Shown here in pieces: positions 25,739-34,462 of a stretch of DNA of 64,000 nt. The notes beneath the pieces were generated by a model, which worked only from the letters and a program-made list of their open reading frames with translations, was not told the DNA's origin and did not search any database. The position numbers and the translations under genes were made by a program. How positions within the stretch are numbered: position 1 is the stretch's first letter; each line of letters begins with the position of its first letter. This stretch comes from JARRQJ01 sp963810615 (GTDB taxonomy: Bacteria > Pseudomonadota > Gammaproteobacteria > DRLM01): contig CAWEOA010000003.1 of NCBI GenBank assembly GCA_963810615.1, positions 1 through 64,000 on the forward strand, read 5' to 3'.

Positions 25739-26326
25739 ATGGAAGTCAAACTGGAAAAGAACTTTGCCATCGCCGCGCCCGCCGCCAACGCGTGGCGCTT
25801 GCTGCAGGATATCAAGGTCGTCGCCGAATGCATGCCCGGTGCACAGATTACCGAACAGCTCGACGATAAGCACTATAAAGGTCAGGTGAAGATGCGCCTC
25901 GGACCGGCCAGCGCGACTTTCAACGGCGAGCTGGAGGTCAAGTCACTCGACCCGAACGAAAAGAAAATGGAGATGTTCGGTAAAGGCGCCGATACCTCCG
26001 GCGCCTCCGCCGCCACCATGAATCTCACCGCGCGGGTACTGGACAGCGGCAACGGCCAGTGCGAGTTGGTCGGTGTCTCCGATGTCAGCGTCAGCGGCAA
26101 GATGGCCAATTTCGGCGGGCGCATGATGAACCAGGTGTCCGAGCAGATACTCAAGCAATTCGGCGACAACTTCACCACCCGTGTGATGGCCATGGGCAAG
26201 GGTGCGGCGGCGGAGCAGGCGGCAGCCGTGGTGGCGCAGCAGCCTAAGGAACTCAATGCCCTGGCTCTGATTTGGCATGCCTTGCTGGGATTCTTCAAGA
26301 GCCTGTTTGGCGGCGGCAAGGCCTAG
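25739..26326 (+). CDS. coxG: CoxG, membrane-recruiting SRPBCC protein for CO dehydrogenase
   Basis: This 195-residue CoxG-family protein has a START/SRPBCC fold (about 1-150). Recognisable elements are PAANAWRLLQDIKVVAECMPGA, YKGQVKMRLGPASATFNGE and NFGGRMMNQVSEQILKQF. The last ~25 residues (ALIWHALLGFFKSLFGGGK) form an amphipathic or hydrophobic tail suitable for membrane binding. CoxG is known to tether CO dehydrogenase to the membrane and help electron transfer to quinone. It follows coxL by 45 bp with AAGGTGA upstream. Confidence 0.93.
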   Translation: MEVKLEKNFAIAAPAANAWRLLQDIKVVAECMPGAQITEQLDDKHYKGQVKMRLGPASATFNGELEVKSLDPNEKKMEMFGKGADTSGASAATMNLTARVLDSGNGQCELVGVSDVSVSGKMANFGGRMMNQVSEQILKQFGDNFTTRVMAMGKGAAAEQAAAVVAQQPKELNALALIWHALLGFFKSLFGGGKA

Positions 26327-26513
26327 AAGCGTGAACTTCTCACGTGTGTGTCGGACAAAATAATAATGAGTGGCTGGATTCACAGGGCTGAGTCTTTTCG
26401 CATGAGGGACTTAAAGCCTTTGATCATTAACACCATCCGGTTTTCCACCTTCATCCCTGCGCAGGGTGAGGAGGGCTGAGATTGTAAGCAATGTCGCAGC
26501 GACCAGTGAAATT

Positions 26514-27392
26514 ATGAGTACTACCGCCGAGTTCCAATCCCGTCTCGAAAAGGCCGGCTATATCGCCGAGCCGGGCTTGGCGGCGACTTTATTGCTGTTC
26601 ACGGATCTGCAGCGGCCGCTGCTGGTGGAGGGCGAGGCGGGGGTGGGTAAGACCGAGATCGCCAAGGCCCTTGCCGCCGTGTTCGACTGTCCTTTGATCC
26701 GCCTGCAGTGTTACGAAGGACTGGACGCCGGCACAGCGGTCTACGAATGGAATTATCAGCGGCAATTGCTCGCCATCAAGATTCAGGAAAGCGAACATAT
26801 CTCGGCCGAAGACAAGGAACGCCACATCTTCAACGAAGAGTTCCTGCTCAAGCGCCCGCTGTTGCAGGCGATCACCCAACCCGAATCGCCGGTGCTGTTG
26901 ATCGACGAGATCGATCGCGCCGACGAAGAGTTCGAGGCGTATCTGTTGGAGCTGCTCTCCGATTTTCAGATCAGTATCCCCGAAATCGGCACCATCAAGG
27001 CCAGCAGCATCCCCTATGTAATCCTTACCTCCAACGGTACCAGAGAATTGAGCGATGCCCTGCGGCGGCGCTGCTTATATTACTACGTCGATTATCCCGC
27101 CATGGATAAGGAACTGCGCATCATCCAGCGCCATGAACCGCAGATCAGTCAGAAGTTGGCCGGGCAGGTGGTGGCCTTCGTGCATGGCTTGCGCGGCTTG
27201 GACCTGCGCAAGAAACCGGGGATAGCCGAGACCCTCGATTGGGTGGCGGCCTTGCTGCGCCTGCAGGTGGATAAGCTCGACAGAGATCCGGCGCTGATTG
27301 CGCAATCGCTGGTATGTCTCTTGAAGACCAAAGAAGATCGCGACGCGATCACCGCCGAGGTAACGTCGCGTTTGGTGGCCAACAGCCTATGA
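26514..27392 (+). CDS. coxD: CoxD, MoxR-type AAA+ ATPase for active-site maturation
   Basis: This is a 292-residue AAA+ ATPase of the MoxR family. Walker A is GEAGVGKTEIAK, Walker B is VLLIDEIDRADEEFEAYLLE, and the sensor and arginine region follows (ILTSNGTRELSDALRRRC). CoxD is known to act in the sulfuration and copper loading of the Mo site of CoxL. The open frame extends 16 codons upstream to a GTG, but the family N terminus and length (about 295) fit the ATG at 26514, although its ribosome binding site is weak. The next gene overlaps it by ATGA, which indicates translational coupling with its partner CoxE. Confidence 0.92.
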   Translation: MSTTAEFQSRLEKAGYIAEPGLAATLLLFTDLQRPLLVEGEAGVGKTEIAKALAAVFDCPLIRLQCYEGLDAGTAVYEWNYQRQLLAIKIQESEHISAEDKERHIFNEEFLLKRPLLQAITQPESPVLLIDEIDRADEEFEAYLLELLSDFQISIPEIGTIKASSIPYVILTSNGTRELSDALRRRCLYYYVDYPAMDKELRIIQRHEPQISQKLAGQVVAFVHGLRGLDLRKKPGIAETLDWVAALLRLQVDKLDRDPALIAQSLVCLLKTKEDRDAITAEVTSRLVANSL

Positions 27393-28573
27393 ATACGGTC
27401 AGCGACATCGCATTCCAAGAGCATGCTGGCGAGACCCTGGTCGCGCGTGTTGTGGAGTTCGTGCGCTTGGCGCGGACAAATGATTTTCAGGCGGGGATAG
27501 GCGAGACACTCGACGCGGTGCGTCTGGCCGAGCGCAGCGGCGTTGTGGATGCGCAGCGTCTGCGTTGGGGGTTGCGCGCCCTGTTGTGCGGTAACGCTCA
27601 AGACTGGCAACGCTTCGATCAACTCTTCGATGCTTATTGGCGCTCGCCTACCAAAAGTCGCAGTTCGCGTGTGCAAGCCGCTCCCGGTTCGCAACTGGGC
27701 GGCAGAGATGGGCAGGCACAAACAAGCAATTCCGGCGTGCCGGCCGAGACCGATCAGGCTCAGCCCGGTGACGATGATGTTGCCGGCGACGGCGGGACGC
27801 GCGGCGGCGCCAGCGCGCAGGTATCCATGGCGCGCAGTGATTTCCGCTCGTTAAATGCGCCCGGCGAGATGGAGAAGGTTGAGCAGCTGGTACAACGTTT
27901 GGCACTGCATATGCGCCGGACCTTGCGCCGCCGCTGGCGGCTGGCCAGCGAAGGGCGACGCCTGCATCTGCGCCATACCCTGCGCCACAGCCTGCGCTAC
28001 GGCGGTACGCCGCTGGAGCCGGTCTTTACCCAACGCCGCCGCCGTCAGCCGCGCTTGGTGCTGCTCCTGGACGTGAGTCGCTCCATGAGTCTGTACAGTT
28101 ATTTTTTCCTGCGTTTCGCGCGCGGCGTGATCGACGCCTTTCGCGATGCCCACGCCTTCGTCTACCACACCCATCTGGTGCCGATCAGCGATGCGCTACG
28201 CGAACGCGACAGCGATAAACTCAAGGACAAATTGGCGGTAATCTCCCTGGGTTGGGCGGGCGGCACGCGCATCGGCGAGAGCCTGCAAGCCTTCAATCAA
28301 GGCTTCGGGCGCAAGCTGCTCAACCGGCGCACGGTGGTGATTATGATGAGCGACGGCCTGGACACGGGGTCGTCGGTGCTGTTGGCGGAACAGCTTAAGG
28401 TCATCAAACAACGGGTACGCAAGCTCATCTGGCTGAATCCGTTGCTCGGCCGTGCGGGCTATGAGCCGCTGGCCGGCGGCATGGCCGCCGCCTTGCCGCT
28501 GCTCGATGTCTTTGCCCCGGCGCACAATCTGGAAAGCCTCGCGGCCTTGGAAACGCAACTGGTGAGGCTATAG
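27389..28573 (+). CDS. coxE: CoxE, von Willebrand factor A protein partner of CoxD
   Basis: This 394-residue protein has a C-terminal VWA domain (about 205-390) with the MIDAS motif in LLLDVSRSMS and a later MMSDGLDTG. The N-terminal helical region (about 1-100) precedes a Gly/Asp/Gln-rich linker. VWA proteins paired with MoxR ATPases act as metallochelatase-like maturation factors, and CoxE supports CoxD in copper insertion. The start ATG overlaps the coxD stop (ATGA), replacing an upstream frame that would run through coxD. 26 bp separate it from coxF. Confidence 0.93.
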   Translation: MNTVSDIAFQEHAGETLVARVVEFVRLARTNDFQAGIGETLDAVRLAERSGVVDAQRLRWGLRALLCGNAQDWQRFDQLFDAYWRSPTKSRSSRVQAAPGSQLGGRDGQAQTSNSGVPAETDQAQPGDDDVAGDGGTRGGASAQVSMARSDFRSLNAPGEMEKVEQLVQRLALHMRRTLRRRWRLASEGRRLHLRHTLRHSLRYGGTPLEPVFTQRRRRQPRLVLLLDVSRSMSLYSYFFLRFARGVIDAFRDAHAFVYHTHLVPISDALRERDSDKLKDKLAVISLGWAGGTRIGESLQAFNQGFGRKLLNRRTVVIMMSDGLDTGSSVLLAEQLKVIKQRVRKLIWLNPLLGRAGYEPLAGGMAAALPLLDVFAPAHNLESLAALETQLVRL

Positions 28574-28599
28574 GTAGCTAGGAGGGGAGTGCTGAAGTC

Positions 28600-29607
28600 A
28601 TGACGATCGAAACGGATGCGGTTCTGGACAAGGCGGCGGCCTTAAAGGCGAGCGGTACGCCCTTCGCGTTGGTGACGGTGGTGCGTGCCGAGTCTCCGAC
28701 CTCGGCTAAACCCGGCGCCAAGGCGGTGGTTACCGCCGAGGGTGAGATCGAGGGTTGGATAGGCGGCGGTTGCGCGCAGCCGGTGGTGATCAAGGTAGTT
28801 AAGCAGGTCCTGCAGGACGGTAGCGCGAGGCTGATCCGTATCAGCCCCGAGCGTGACGAGCTCATCGCGGAAGGCATCATGGATTTCAATATGAGCTGTC
28901 ACAGCGGCGGGACCCTGGACATATTCATAGATCCGGTGGTGGCACGCCCGGCACTTTGGATCATCGGCGCCTCGCCTGCGGCCCAGGCCCTAAGCGGCTT
29001 GGCCCACCGCCTTGGTTTTACGGTGACCGCCGTCTTCCCCGGTGCCGATCAGGCCTTGTTCCCGGAGGCCGACCGGGTGATAGACAAGCTGGAAGGGCTG
29101 GCCGCAGCGGGCGCGCCGGCCTTCGTGGTGGTGGCGACTCAGGGCAAACGCGACGAGGCCGGCCTGGAGGCGGCGTTGTCTACCGGCGCGGCTTACGTTG
29201 CCTTCGTGGCCAGTGAGCGCAAGGCCGGCAAGCTCAAGCAGTATCTCAAGGAACGCGGCCAGGATGCGGCGCGTGTCGATGCCATTATTTCGCCCGCCGG
29301 TGTGGAGATCGGCGCCGTGACACCCGAGGAGATTGCGCTTTCGGTGCTGGCCGGGGTGGTACAGGCGCGTCGCGCCGGGTTGGTGGCTGCGGTGCCGGCC
29401 AAGCCGATGCTAGAGGTTGCGGCGGGTCGCGGCGCCAGTACGGCGCAGCCCGCAGAGGCCATCGATCCGATCTGCGGCATGAGCGTGACCATTGCAACGG
29501 CGGAGCATCGCAGTGATTTCGACGGGCAAGCCTATTATTTTTGTTGCGCCGGTTGCAAACACAGCTTCGATAAAGAACCGCAACGTTATCTGGAGACGGT
29601 GCGGTGA
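28600..29607 (+). CDS. coxF: CoxF, XdhC-family factor fused to a YHS metal domain
   Basis: This 335-residue protein has three parts. An N-terminal XdhC/CoxI module (about 10-85) carries GGGCAQP and SCHSGGTLDIFID. A Rossmann-like XdhC C-terminal module (about 110-265) contains FVVVATQGKRDEAGLEA and SPAGVEIGAVTPEEIALSV. A C-terminal YHS domain (about 287-333) has DPICGMSV and YYFCCAGCKHSF. XdhC proteins bind molybdenum cofactor and aid its sulfuration and insertion. The YHS domain, common in copper and heavy-metal proteins, has Cys residues that could bind copper for the Mo-Cu site (inference). GGAGGGGAG precedes the ATG. It overlaps the start of mocA. Confidence 0.9.
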   Translation: MTIETDAVLDKAAALKASGTPFALVTVVRAESPTSAKPGAKAVVTAEGEIEGWIGGGCAQPVVIKVVKQVLQDGSARLIRISPERDELIAEGIMDFNMSCHSGGTLDIFIDPVVARPALWIIGASPAAQALSGLAHRLGFTVTAVFPGADQALFPEADRVIDKLEGLAAAGAPAFVVVATQGKRDEAGLEAALSTGAAYVAFVASERKAGKLKQYLKERGQDAARVDAIISPAGVEIGAVTPEEIALSVLAGVVQARRAGLVAAVPAKPMLEVAAGRGASTAQPAEAIDPICGMSVTIATAEHRSDFDGQAYYFCCAGCKHSFDKEPQRYLETVR

Positions 29608-30230
29608 GCACGGTGTCCGCGATTCTTTTGGCAGCGGGTGAGTCGCGGCGCATGAGCGGGATTAACAAGCTGATGTTGGCGGTGGAGGGCGAACCCTTGC
29701 TGCGCCACACGGTAAAGACCTTGTTGGCTTCCCGGCTGGGGGAAGTGGTGGTGGTGCTAGGTCATCAGGTCGAGGAGACGCGCATCCTGCTGCACGATCT
29801 CGAGGTGCGTACGGTGGTCAATAGCCAGTATCGGGAAGGCCAGATGAGTTCGGTGCATTGCGGGCTGGGAGCACTGACGCGGCCGTGTGACGGGGTGATG
29901 ATCTGCCTTACCGATCAGCCCTTGCTTACCGCACAGGATATCGACGTATTGATCGATGCCTTCGGCCGACGCGGCGCTTCCATCCTGGTTCCGACCTATA
30001 AAGGTCGACGCGGCAATCCCATCGTGCTTGCTTATAGCCATCGTGCGGAGATCCTCGGCGGCGGGCGCAACCTGGGTTGCAAGCGGCTGATCGAACGCAA
30101 TCCGCAGCTGGTGACGACGGTGGAGATGGATACTGATCATGTGGTGTTCGATCTGGACACGCCCGAGGATTACGCGAGCTTGCAAGCGCGCTTGAAAGCT
30201 TCGCCGGTGCGGAGCGCGGCGATGCGGTGA
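29604..30230 (+). CDS. mocA: Molybdenum cofactor cytidylyltransferase
   Basis: This 208-residue nucleotidyltransferase of the MobA/MocA family would make molybdopterin cytosine dinucleotide from Mo-molybdopterin and CTP, the cofactor form used by CoxL. The nucleotide-binding N terminus LAAGESRRM followed by NKLML is typical, as are LGHQVEET, CLTDQPLLT and KGRRGNPIVL. The GTG start overlaps the coxF stop by 4 nt, so the two are translationally coupled. Placement inside the cox operon argues for CTP specificity over the GTP specificity of MobA. Confidence 0.92.
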   Translation: MSTVSAILLAAGESRRMSGINKLMLAVEGEPLLRHTVKTLLASRLGEVVVVLGHQVEETRILLHDLEVRTVVNSQYREGQMSSVHCGLGALTRPCDGVMICLTDQPLLTAQDIDVLIDAFGRRGASILVPTYKGRRGNPIVLAYSHRAEILGGGRNLGCKRLIERNPQLVTTVEMDTDHVVFDLDTPEDYASLQARLKASPVRSAAMR

Positions 30231-30242
30231 GAGGTGATAACC

Positions 30243-31094
30243 ATGGCGAAAGAGATCATCGATGTTGTGATGGAGATGCGCGCCAAACGCGCGCCCTTTG
30301 CCGTGGCCACGGTAGTCGAAACCGAAGGTTCGTCATCGGCCAAGACCGGCGCCAAGGCGGTGATAGATCAGGACGGCCGCGTCGTTGCCGGCTGGGTGGG
30401 CGGCGGCTGCGCCGAATCCACCACCTGCCATACCGCCTTGGCCTGCATGAAGAGCGGCCAGACAACGGTAATAGACATTGACCTCAACGACGAGGTGCTG
30501 GGCGCGGGCATGCCCTGTGGCGGCAGCATGCGCGTGTATGTGGAACCGATCCTGCCCAAGCCCACCTTGTGGATCATGGGCCACGGCCGTGTCGCGGAAT
30601 GCCTGTGTCAGCTGGGTGATTTGATGGGACTTAGCGTGGTGGTCAATGATCCCATGGTGGATCGCGGCCGCTATCCCGCCGCCGCACAGTTGATCACCGA
30701 TGACATGAATTATTCGCAGCTCACCCCGGTGGCGGAGGACTTCGTCGTAATTGCCACTCAGCACAAGGGCGATCATCAATCCATGAAGCAGGCGCTGAGT
30801 TCGCAGGCCGGCTACATCGCGCTCATCGCCAGCCGCAAGCGCTCGCGTCTGGTGCTGGATTATCTACGCCGGGAGGATTTCGACGAGGCGGCCATGGCGA
30901 GGGTCATGGCGCCGGCGGGGATCGATATCGGAGCGCGCACGCCGGAGGAGATCGCGCTGAGCGTGATGACCGAGATCGTCATGAAACGCCGTGCCGGCAG
31001 CGGCGCGCATATGCGCGACAGCTTGCTGCGCGAGGATACTTCGGTCCCCGATGTTTCCCGGGCCGGCGTTGCGCTGACTTGTCGCTCGCCATAA
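30243..31094 (+). CDS. coxI: CoxI, second XdhC-family molybdenum cofactor factor
   Basis: This 283-residue XdhC/CoxI protein is a paralogue of CoxF without the YHS tail. Its N-terminal module includes VETEGSSSAKTGAKAV and GWVGGGCAEST, and its C-terminal Rossmann-like module includes LWIMGHGRVAECL and APAGIDIGARTPEEIALSV. Unlike CoxF it keeps a Gly-rich MGHGRVA loop and a GMPCGGSMRVYVEP segment, suggesting a division of labour between the two. GAGGTGA lies 6 nt before the ATG. It is the last gene of the operon; a 10-bp inverted repeat follows about 80 bp downstream. Confidence 0.9.
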   Translation: MAKEIIDVVMEMRAKRAPFAVATVVETEGSSSAKTGAKAVIDQDGRVVAGWVGGGCAESTTCHTALACMKSGQTTVIDIDLNDEVLGAGMPCGGSMRVYVEPILPKPTLWIMGHGRVAECLCQLGDLMGLSVVVNDPMVDRGRYPAAAQLITDDMNYSQLTPVAEDFVVIATQHKGDHQSMKQALSSQAGYIALIASRKRSRLVLDYLRREDFDEAAMARVMAPAGIDIGARTPEEIALSVMTEIVMKRRAGSGAHMRDSLLREDTSVPDVSRAGVALTCRSP

Positions 31095-31173
31095 AGCCTT
31101 CTTGGGCGCGATCGTCGCCGTAACGGGGCACCACCAAATCAGCTTGATTGAATTAGGGGCGATTTGAATGAGT

Positions 31174-31213
31174 TGTCATTCCGGGTCTTTGCTACGCTGC
31201 GCGCGGAATGACA
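31174..31213. repeat. Inverted repeat after the cox operon
   Basis: TGTCATTCCG and CGGAATGACA form a perfect 10-bp stem with a 20-nt loop. No U-tract follows. The TCATTCC...GGAATGA sequence resembles common intergenic palindromes of proteobacteria. It lies between the convergent cox operon and the kelch gene and could slow transcription from either side. Confidence 0.5.
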
Positions 31214-31324
31214 TCAAGAGAATTATTCAGAGCTTAGCCGGAGCAGGCTTAGTGCCTATTCCACCGTTAGCCATTGAGGTGTTTCAGGACGATTACATCG
31301 ATGCGGCACTGGACTGCCAATCCG

Positions 31325-32491
31325 TCATTGTGCGGCCGGTGGCGAGGAGCCCGCTGCTGGTGTGGATGCATTCCCAAGGCTTTGTTGCCTAGATGAGCGA
31401 ATGCCCAAGCGGCCGTCGGCTTGTTGCTCGGCCATTTCCACGGAATTCAGCGCCCCGCCGGCACCCATGCCGCCGAATACGTAAACCTTATCGCCATGCA
31501 CGGCCAGGGCCGTCGCGCTGCGCTCATCGTGGAGCGGGGTGGTAAAGGACCAGGGGCCGACGCGGCCCTGGTCGTCGAGAGGCGCCATTTCCACGCTGCG
31601 CAGGCGATTGCGGCCGTCATGGCCGCCCAGCATATAAATAAAATGATTCATGGCGAAGGCGGCGGCGATGAAGCGCGGCGTCTTGAGGATGGTCTTTTGG
31701 ATTTCCCAGGGATGCAGACTGCCGTCGCCGGCGATTTGGCTCATCTCTACATCACCATAGCTGATGGCATCCGGGCTTTGTTCGTGGCCGCCCAATAAAT
31801 ACAGCTTGTCGCCGAGATGGGCGGCGGAATGGATGTACCGATCGACGACCGCCTGCTCGGGGTCGAGCCGCCATTCGGATAAACTTCCATCCGGGTTCAC
31901 GTCGGCGCGTTCCACGGATTTGAGGAAGACGCCGTCGTAGCCGCCGATGGCGTAGATATGCTTGCCGTAGACCGCTGCCTGGAGGCCGCGGCGCGGCGTG
32001 GTGAGGTACGAGACCCGTTGCCAGGGACCCAGGCTGCCGTCGGCTCTGATGGCGGCGCGTTCCACGCTGGCGCTGGGGATATTGTCTTGGCCGCGCCGGC
32101 CGTTGGCGCCGCCGATGGCATACAGATAATTATTCACGATGGCCGCGGCCAGATAAAAACGTGGCTCGCCCAGGGGTGTAGTGAATTGCCATGTGCCCAG
32201 ACGGCCGTCGGCGCGGATGGGGGCGTATTCCACTTGAGCGACATAACGATTGTCATTGTCCATGCCGCCGATGACGTAGACATGGGTGGCGCTGGCGGCG
32301 GCGGCCAGGGCGCGGCGGGGGATGCGAAAGGCCGGTTGCGCCTGCCAGGCGGATACCCAGACAGCGGTCGCCGGCCGGTGGTGGCCGGTCCATAGCAACA
32401 GCGCCAAGCCGAGCAGTAGAATCGCGCCGATGACGGGGAGAATGGCCTGGGATTTGTCTGAATTGTTTGTCATGATTTGATTCTTGTTCAT
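31325..32491 (-). CDS. Membrane-anchored kelch-repeat beta-propeller protein
   Basis: This 388-residue protein has one N-terminal membrane helix (about 16-36, AILPVIGAILLLGLALLLW), followed by about six kelch repeats. These are seen as repeated VYVIGGMDN, LYAIGGANG, IYAIGGYDG, LYLLGGHEQ, IYMLGGHDG and VYVFGGMGAG at ~50-residue spacing. Such propellers are usually periplasmic and bind protein or sugar partners. The repeats share the pattern SVERAxxxADGSLGPW between blades. The C-terminal ~35 residues are Gln/Ser/Pro-rich and unstructured. The ligand is unknown. It is convergent with the cox operon and divergent from the lipoprotein gene. Confidence 0.85.
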   Translation of the reverse strand: MNKNQIMTNNSDKSQAILPVIGAILLLGLALLLWTGHHRPATAVWVSAWQAQPAFRIPRRALAAAASATHVYVIGGMDNDNRYVAQVEYAPIRADGRLGTWQFTTPLGEPRFYLAAAIVNNYLYAIGGANGRRGQDNIPSASVERAAIRADGSLGPWQRVSYLTTPRRGLQAAVYGKHIYAIGGYDGVFLKSVERADVNPDGSLSEWRLDPEQAVVDRYIHSAAHLGDKLYLLGGHEQSPDAISYGDVEMSQIAGDGSLHPWEIQKTILKTPRFIAAAFAMNHFIYMLGGHDGRNRLRSVEMAPLDDQGRVGPWSFTTPLHDERSATALAVHGDKVYVFGGMGAGGALNSVEMAEQQADGRLGIRSSRQQSLGNASTPAAGSSPPAAQ

Positions 32492-32690
32492 CCCGCCTCA
32501 ATATGGAGAAAGTGGGTGATAATGCCGATTTTCGCAGGCTCAGGAAGCTATTATGGACGGCGAGTTGCTATTGTGTCCGTAGGGGCAAATCTTGCTATAC
32601 CTTAAGTCGGTTGTCACCATTGCGGTAAGACGTCTTTTTGCTTCCGGGATACACGAATCAGCTTGTAAGGTAATAGGTCTCGTTTGCCCT

Positions 32691-32716
32691 GCCCGGTGAG
32701 AATAAATCGACCGGGC
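32691..32716. repeat. Inverted repeat upstream of the lipoprotein gene
   Basis: GCCCGGT and ACCGGGC form a 7-bp stem with a 12-nt loop, 70 bp before the lipoprotein start. It could be an operator or a leader hairpin; nothing else supports either. Confidence 0.3.
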
Positions 32717-32785
32717 GGCCGATACATGACTGGATGTCGGAGCGGATAATACCCATGAGTATATTTTCGGTGATGCGGAGGCTTT

Positions 32786-33025
32786 ATGGTATTTAAATAC
32801 ACAGTGATTGCAGCCTTGCTGTTGGCCTTTCTCGGCGGATGCGCCAAGAGCGGTAATGATGACATGAAAGAACATATTGAAGATATCAAGGATAAGGCCA
32901 AGACCGGCGCCGATAATGTATGGAAGGCGCAGGTCCAGGGGCTGGATAAGGCGAAGAGCGTCGAAAAGACCATGATGGACGCAGCCGAGGAGCAACAGCA
33001 AGCCATCGATAAGGCCAGTCAATAG
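32786..33025 (+). CDS. Small lipoprotein
   Basis: This 79-residue protein has a lipoprotein signal with lipobox LGGC (Cys19), followed by an entirely hydrophilic, charged, helix-forming mature part (HIEDIKDKAKTGADNVWKA and EKTMMDAAEEQQQAIDKAS). GGAGG lies just before the ATG. Such small helical lipoproteins are common in gammaproteobacteria and usually have no known function. Asp follows the first mature residues only at +6/+7, so retention in the inner membrane is not indicated; outer-membrane sorting is more likely. It is convergent with pncB. Confidence 0.82.
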   Translation: MVFKYTVIAALLLAFLGGCAKSGNDDMKEHIEDIKDKAKTGADNVWKAQVQGLDKAKSVEKTMMDAAEEQQQAIDKASQ

Positions 33026-33037
33026 CGTTGGGGATAA

Positions 33038-34384
33038 TCAGGTGTCCAAATCCACGCTATCGACTATTGCGGCCAAATTTCGCAGAGATTCTGAGAGCAG
33101 TACCGGATAAGGCGGCTCGCTGCCAAGTTCACGCAGCGGCGCCGGCAGACCTGCCAGTTCCTGCTCGGCATATTTACGTAGCGCCGTGAGTGACGGCTGA
33201 GGATGAATTCTGAGCCCTTCATGCATGACCTGGTGCAAGAGCGCTCGGCCTTCCCGCTTATCATCAACCACGGTTACCACATCATTGAGCATGATGCCGT
33301 CGTCTCCATAGCGCCGGTAGACCTGTTTGCGCCCCGGCCAGGTGGATTTCCCTTCCGAGCGTTTGCGGCGCGGTCGGCCGGCGTACTCCTGAAGTTTATA
33401 GGCGCAGTCCAGATAGGGCGCATCGGCGGAGGTGTCGAGATGAGTGCCGACGCCGTAGCCGTCGATGGGGACACATTCTTCAGTGTGTTCTCTGAGGAGA
33501 TATTCATCGATGTTGCTGCTGGCGAAGATGGTGACGTCGTGCAGTCCATTTTGATCGAGGATGTGGCGTATGCGGCGTGCGTGCTCGGCGAGATCGCCGC
33601 TGTCGATGCGTACGCCTTTGACCGTGATGCCTCTCTGGCGCAATTGCGGCGCCAATGCCGCTACCTTGTGCGCCGCCGCCTCCGTGTCATAGGTATCAAT
33701 GAGTAACACCACCGCCTCCGGGTTGGCGGCGGCGAAGTGGGCGAAGGCGGTCGTTTCATCATCATGGACCTGGACGAAGGAATGCGCCATGGTGCCGTAG
33801 GTTGGGATGCCGAACAGCGGCCCCGCGGCCGCCGTGGCGCTGCCGGCAAACCCGGCGAGGTAGGCGGCGCGGGCAGCCAATACCCCGGCATCGGCGCCGT
33901 GGGCTCGGCGGAAGCCGAAATCCACCAGTTGTTTATCGGGAGCCGCGAGTCTACAGCGCGCCGCTTTGGAGGCGATCATAGTTTGGAAGTGCAATAGATT
34001 GATCAAGCGGCTCTCCACCAACTGCGCCTGGGGCAAGGGGGCGGTGACGCGCAGGATAGGCTCGTCACTGAAAAACAACGTGCCTTCCGCCATGGCGTGC
34101 ACCTCGCCGCTGAAACGCAGATCTTTGAGGTAGTCGAGGAATTCGTGGTTGAACTTGCCGGTGCTTTCCAGCCATTGTAACTCCGCGGGGGTAAAGTGCA
34201 ATGCTTCCAGATACTGCAAAACCTGTTCGAGGCCGGCGGCCATGAGGAAGCCGCGTTGCTCGGGCAGTTTGCGAATGAAGAATTCGAATACGGCGGTGTC
34301 TTCTAGTCCGTGCTGCCTATAGGCCTGCAGCATAGTGAGCTGATAGAGATCGGTCAGCAGGGCGCTGCGGGAAATCTCGATCAT
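33038..34384 (-). CDS. pncB: Nicotinate phosphoribosyltransferase
   Basis: This 448-residue enzyme converts nicotinate and PRPP to nicotinate mononucleotide in NAD salvage. Family motifs are clear: LLTDLYQLTMLQAY at the start, EFFIRKLPEQRGFLMAAGLE, the active-site DFGFRRAHGADAG, and the phosphate-binding GVRIDSGDLAEHA. The frame opens 63 nt earlier at a TTG, but the ATG (MIEISRSALLTD) fits the family. The nicotinamidase gene ends about 78 bp upstream on the same strand, so nicotinamide can be carried through two consecutive steps. The C-terminal ~100 residues are as in the bacterial short form. Confidence 0.93.
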   Translation of the reverse strand: MIEISRSALLTDLYQLTMLQAYRQHGLEDTAVFEFFIRKLPEQRGFLMAAGLEQVLQYLEALHFTPAELQWLESTGKFNHEFLDYLKDLRFSGEVHAMAEGTLFFSDEPILRVTAPLPQAQLVESRLINLLHFQTMIASKAARCRLAAPDKQLVDFGFRRAHGADAGVLAARAAYLAGFAGSATAAAGPLFGIPTYGTMAHSFVQVHDDETTAFAHFAAANPEAVVLLIDTYDTEAAAHKVAALAPQLRQRGITVKGVRIDSGDLAEHARRIRHILDQNGLHDVTIFASSNIDEYLLREHTEECVPIDGYGVGTHLDTSADAPYLDCAYKLQEYAGRPRRKRSEGKSTWPGRKQVYRRYGDDGIMLNDVVTVVDDKREGRALLHQVMHEGLRIHPQPSLTALRKYAEQELAGLPAPLRELGSEPPYPVLLSESLRNLAAIVDSVDLDT

Positions 34385-34462
34385 ACAGTCAAAATTCGTA
34401 ACTGCGCATAGGGTTTCAATTTCGAAGGGATAGCTTGCAGCTTGCAAACGACGTACTGTTTT

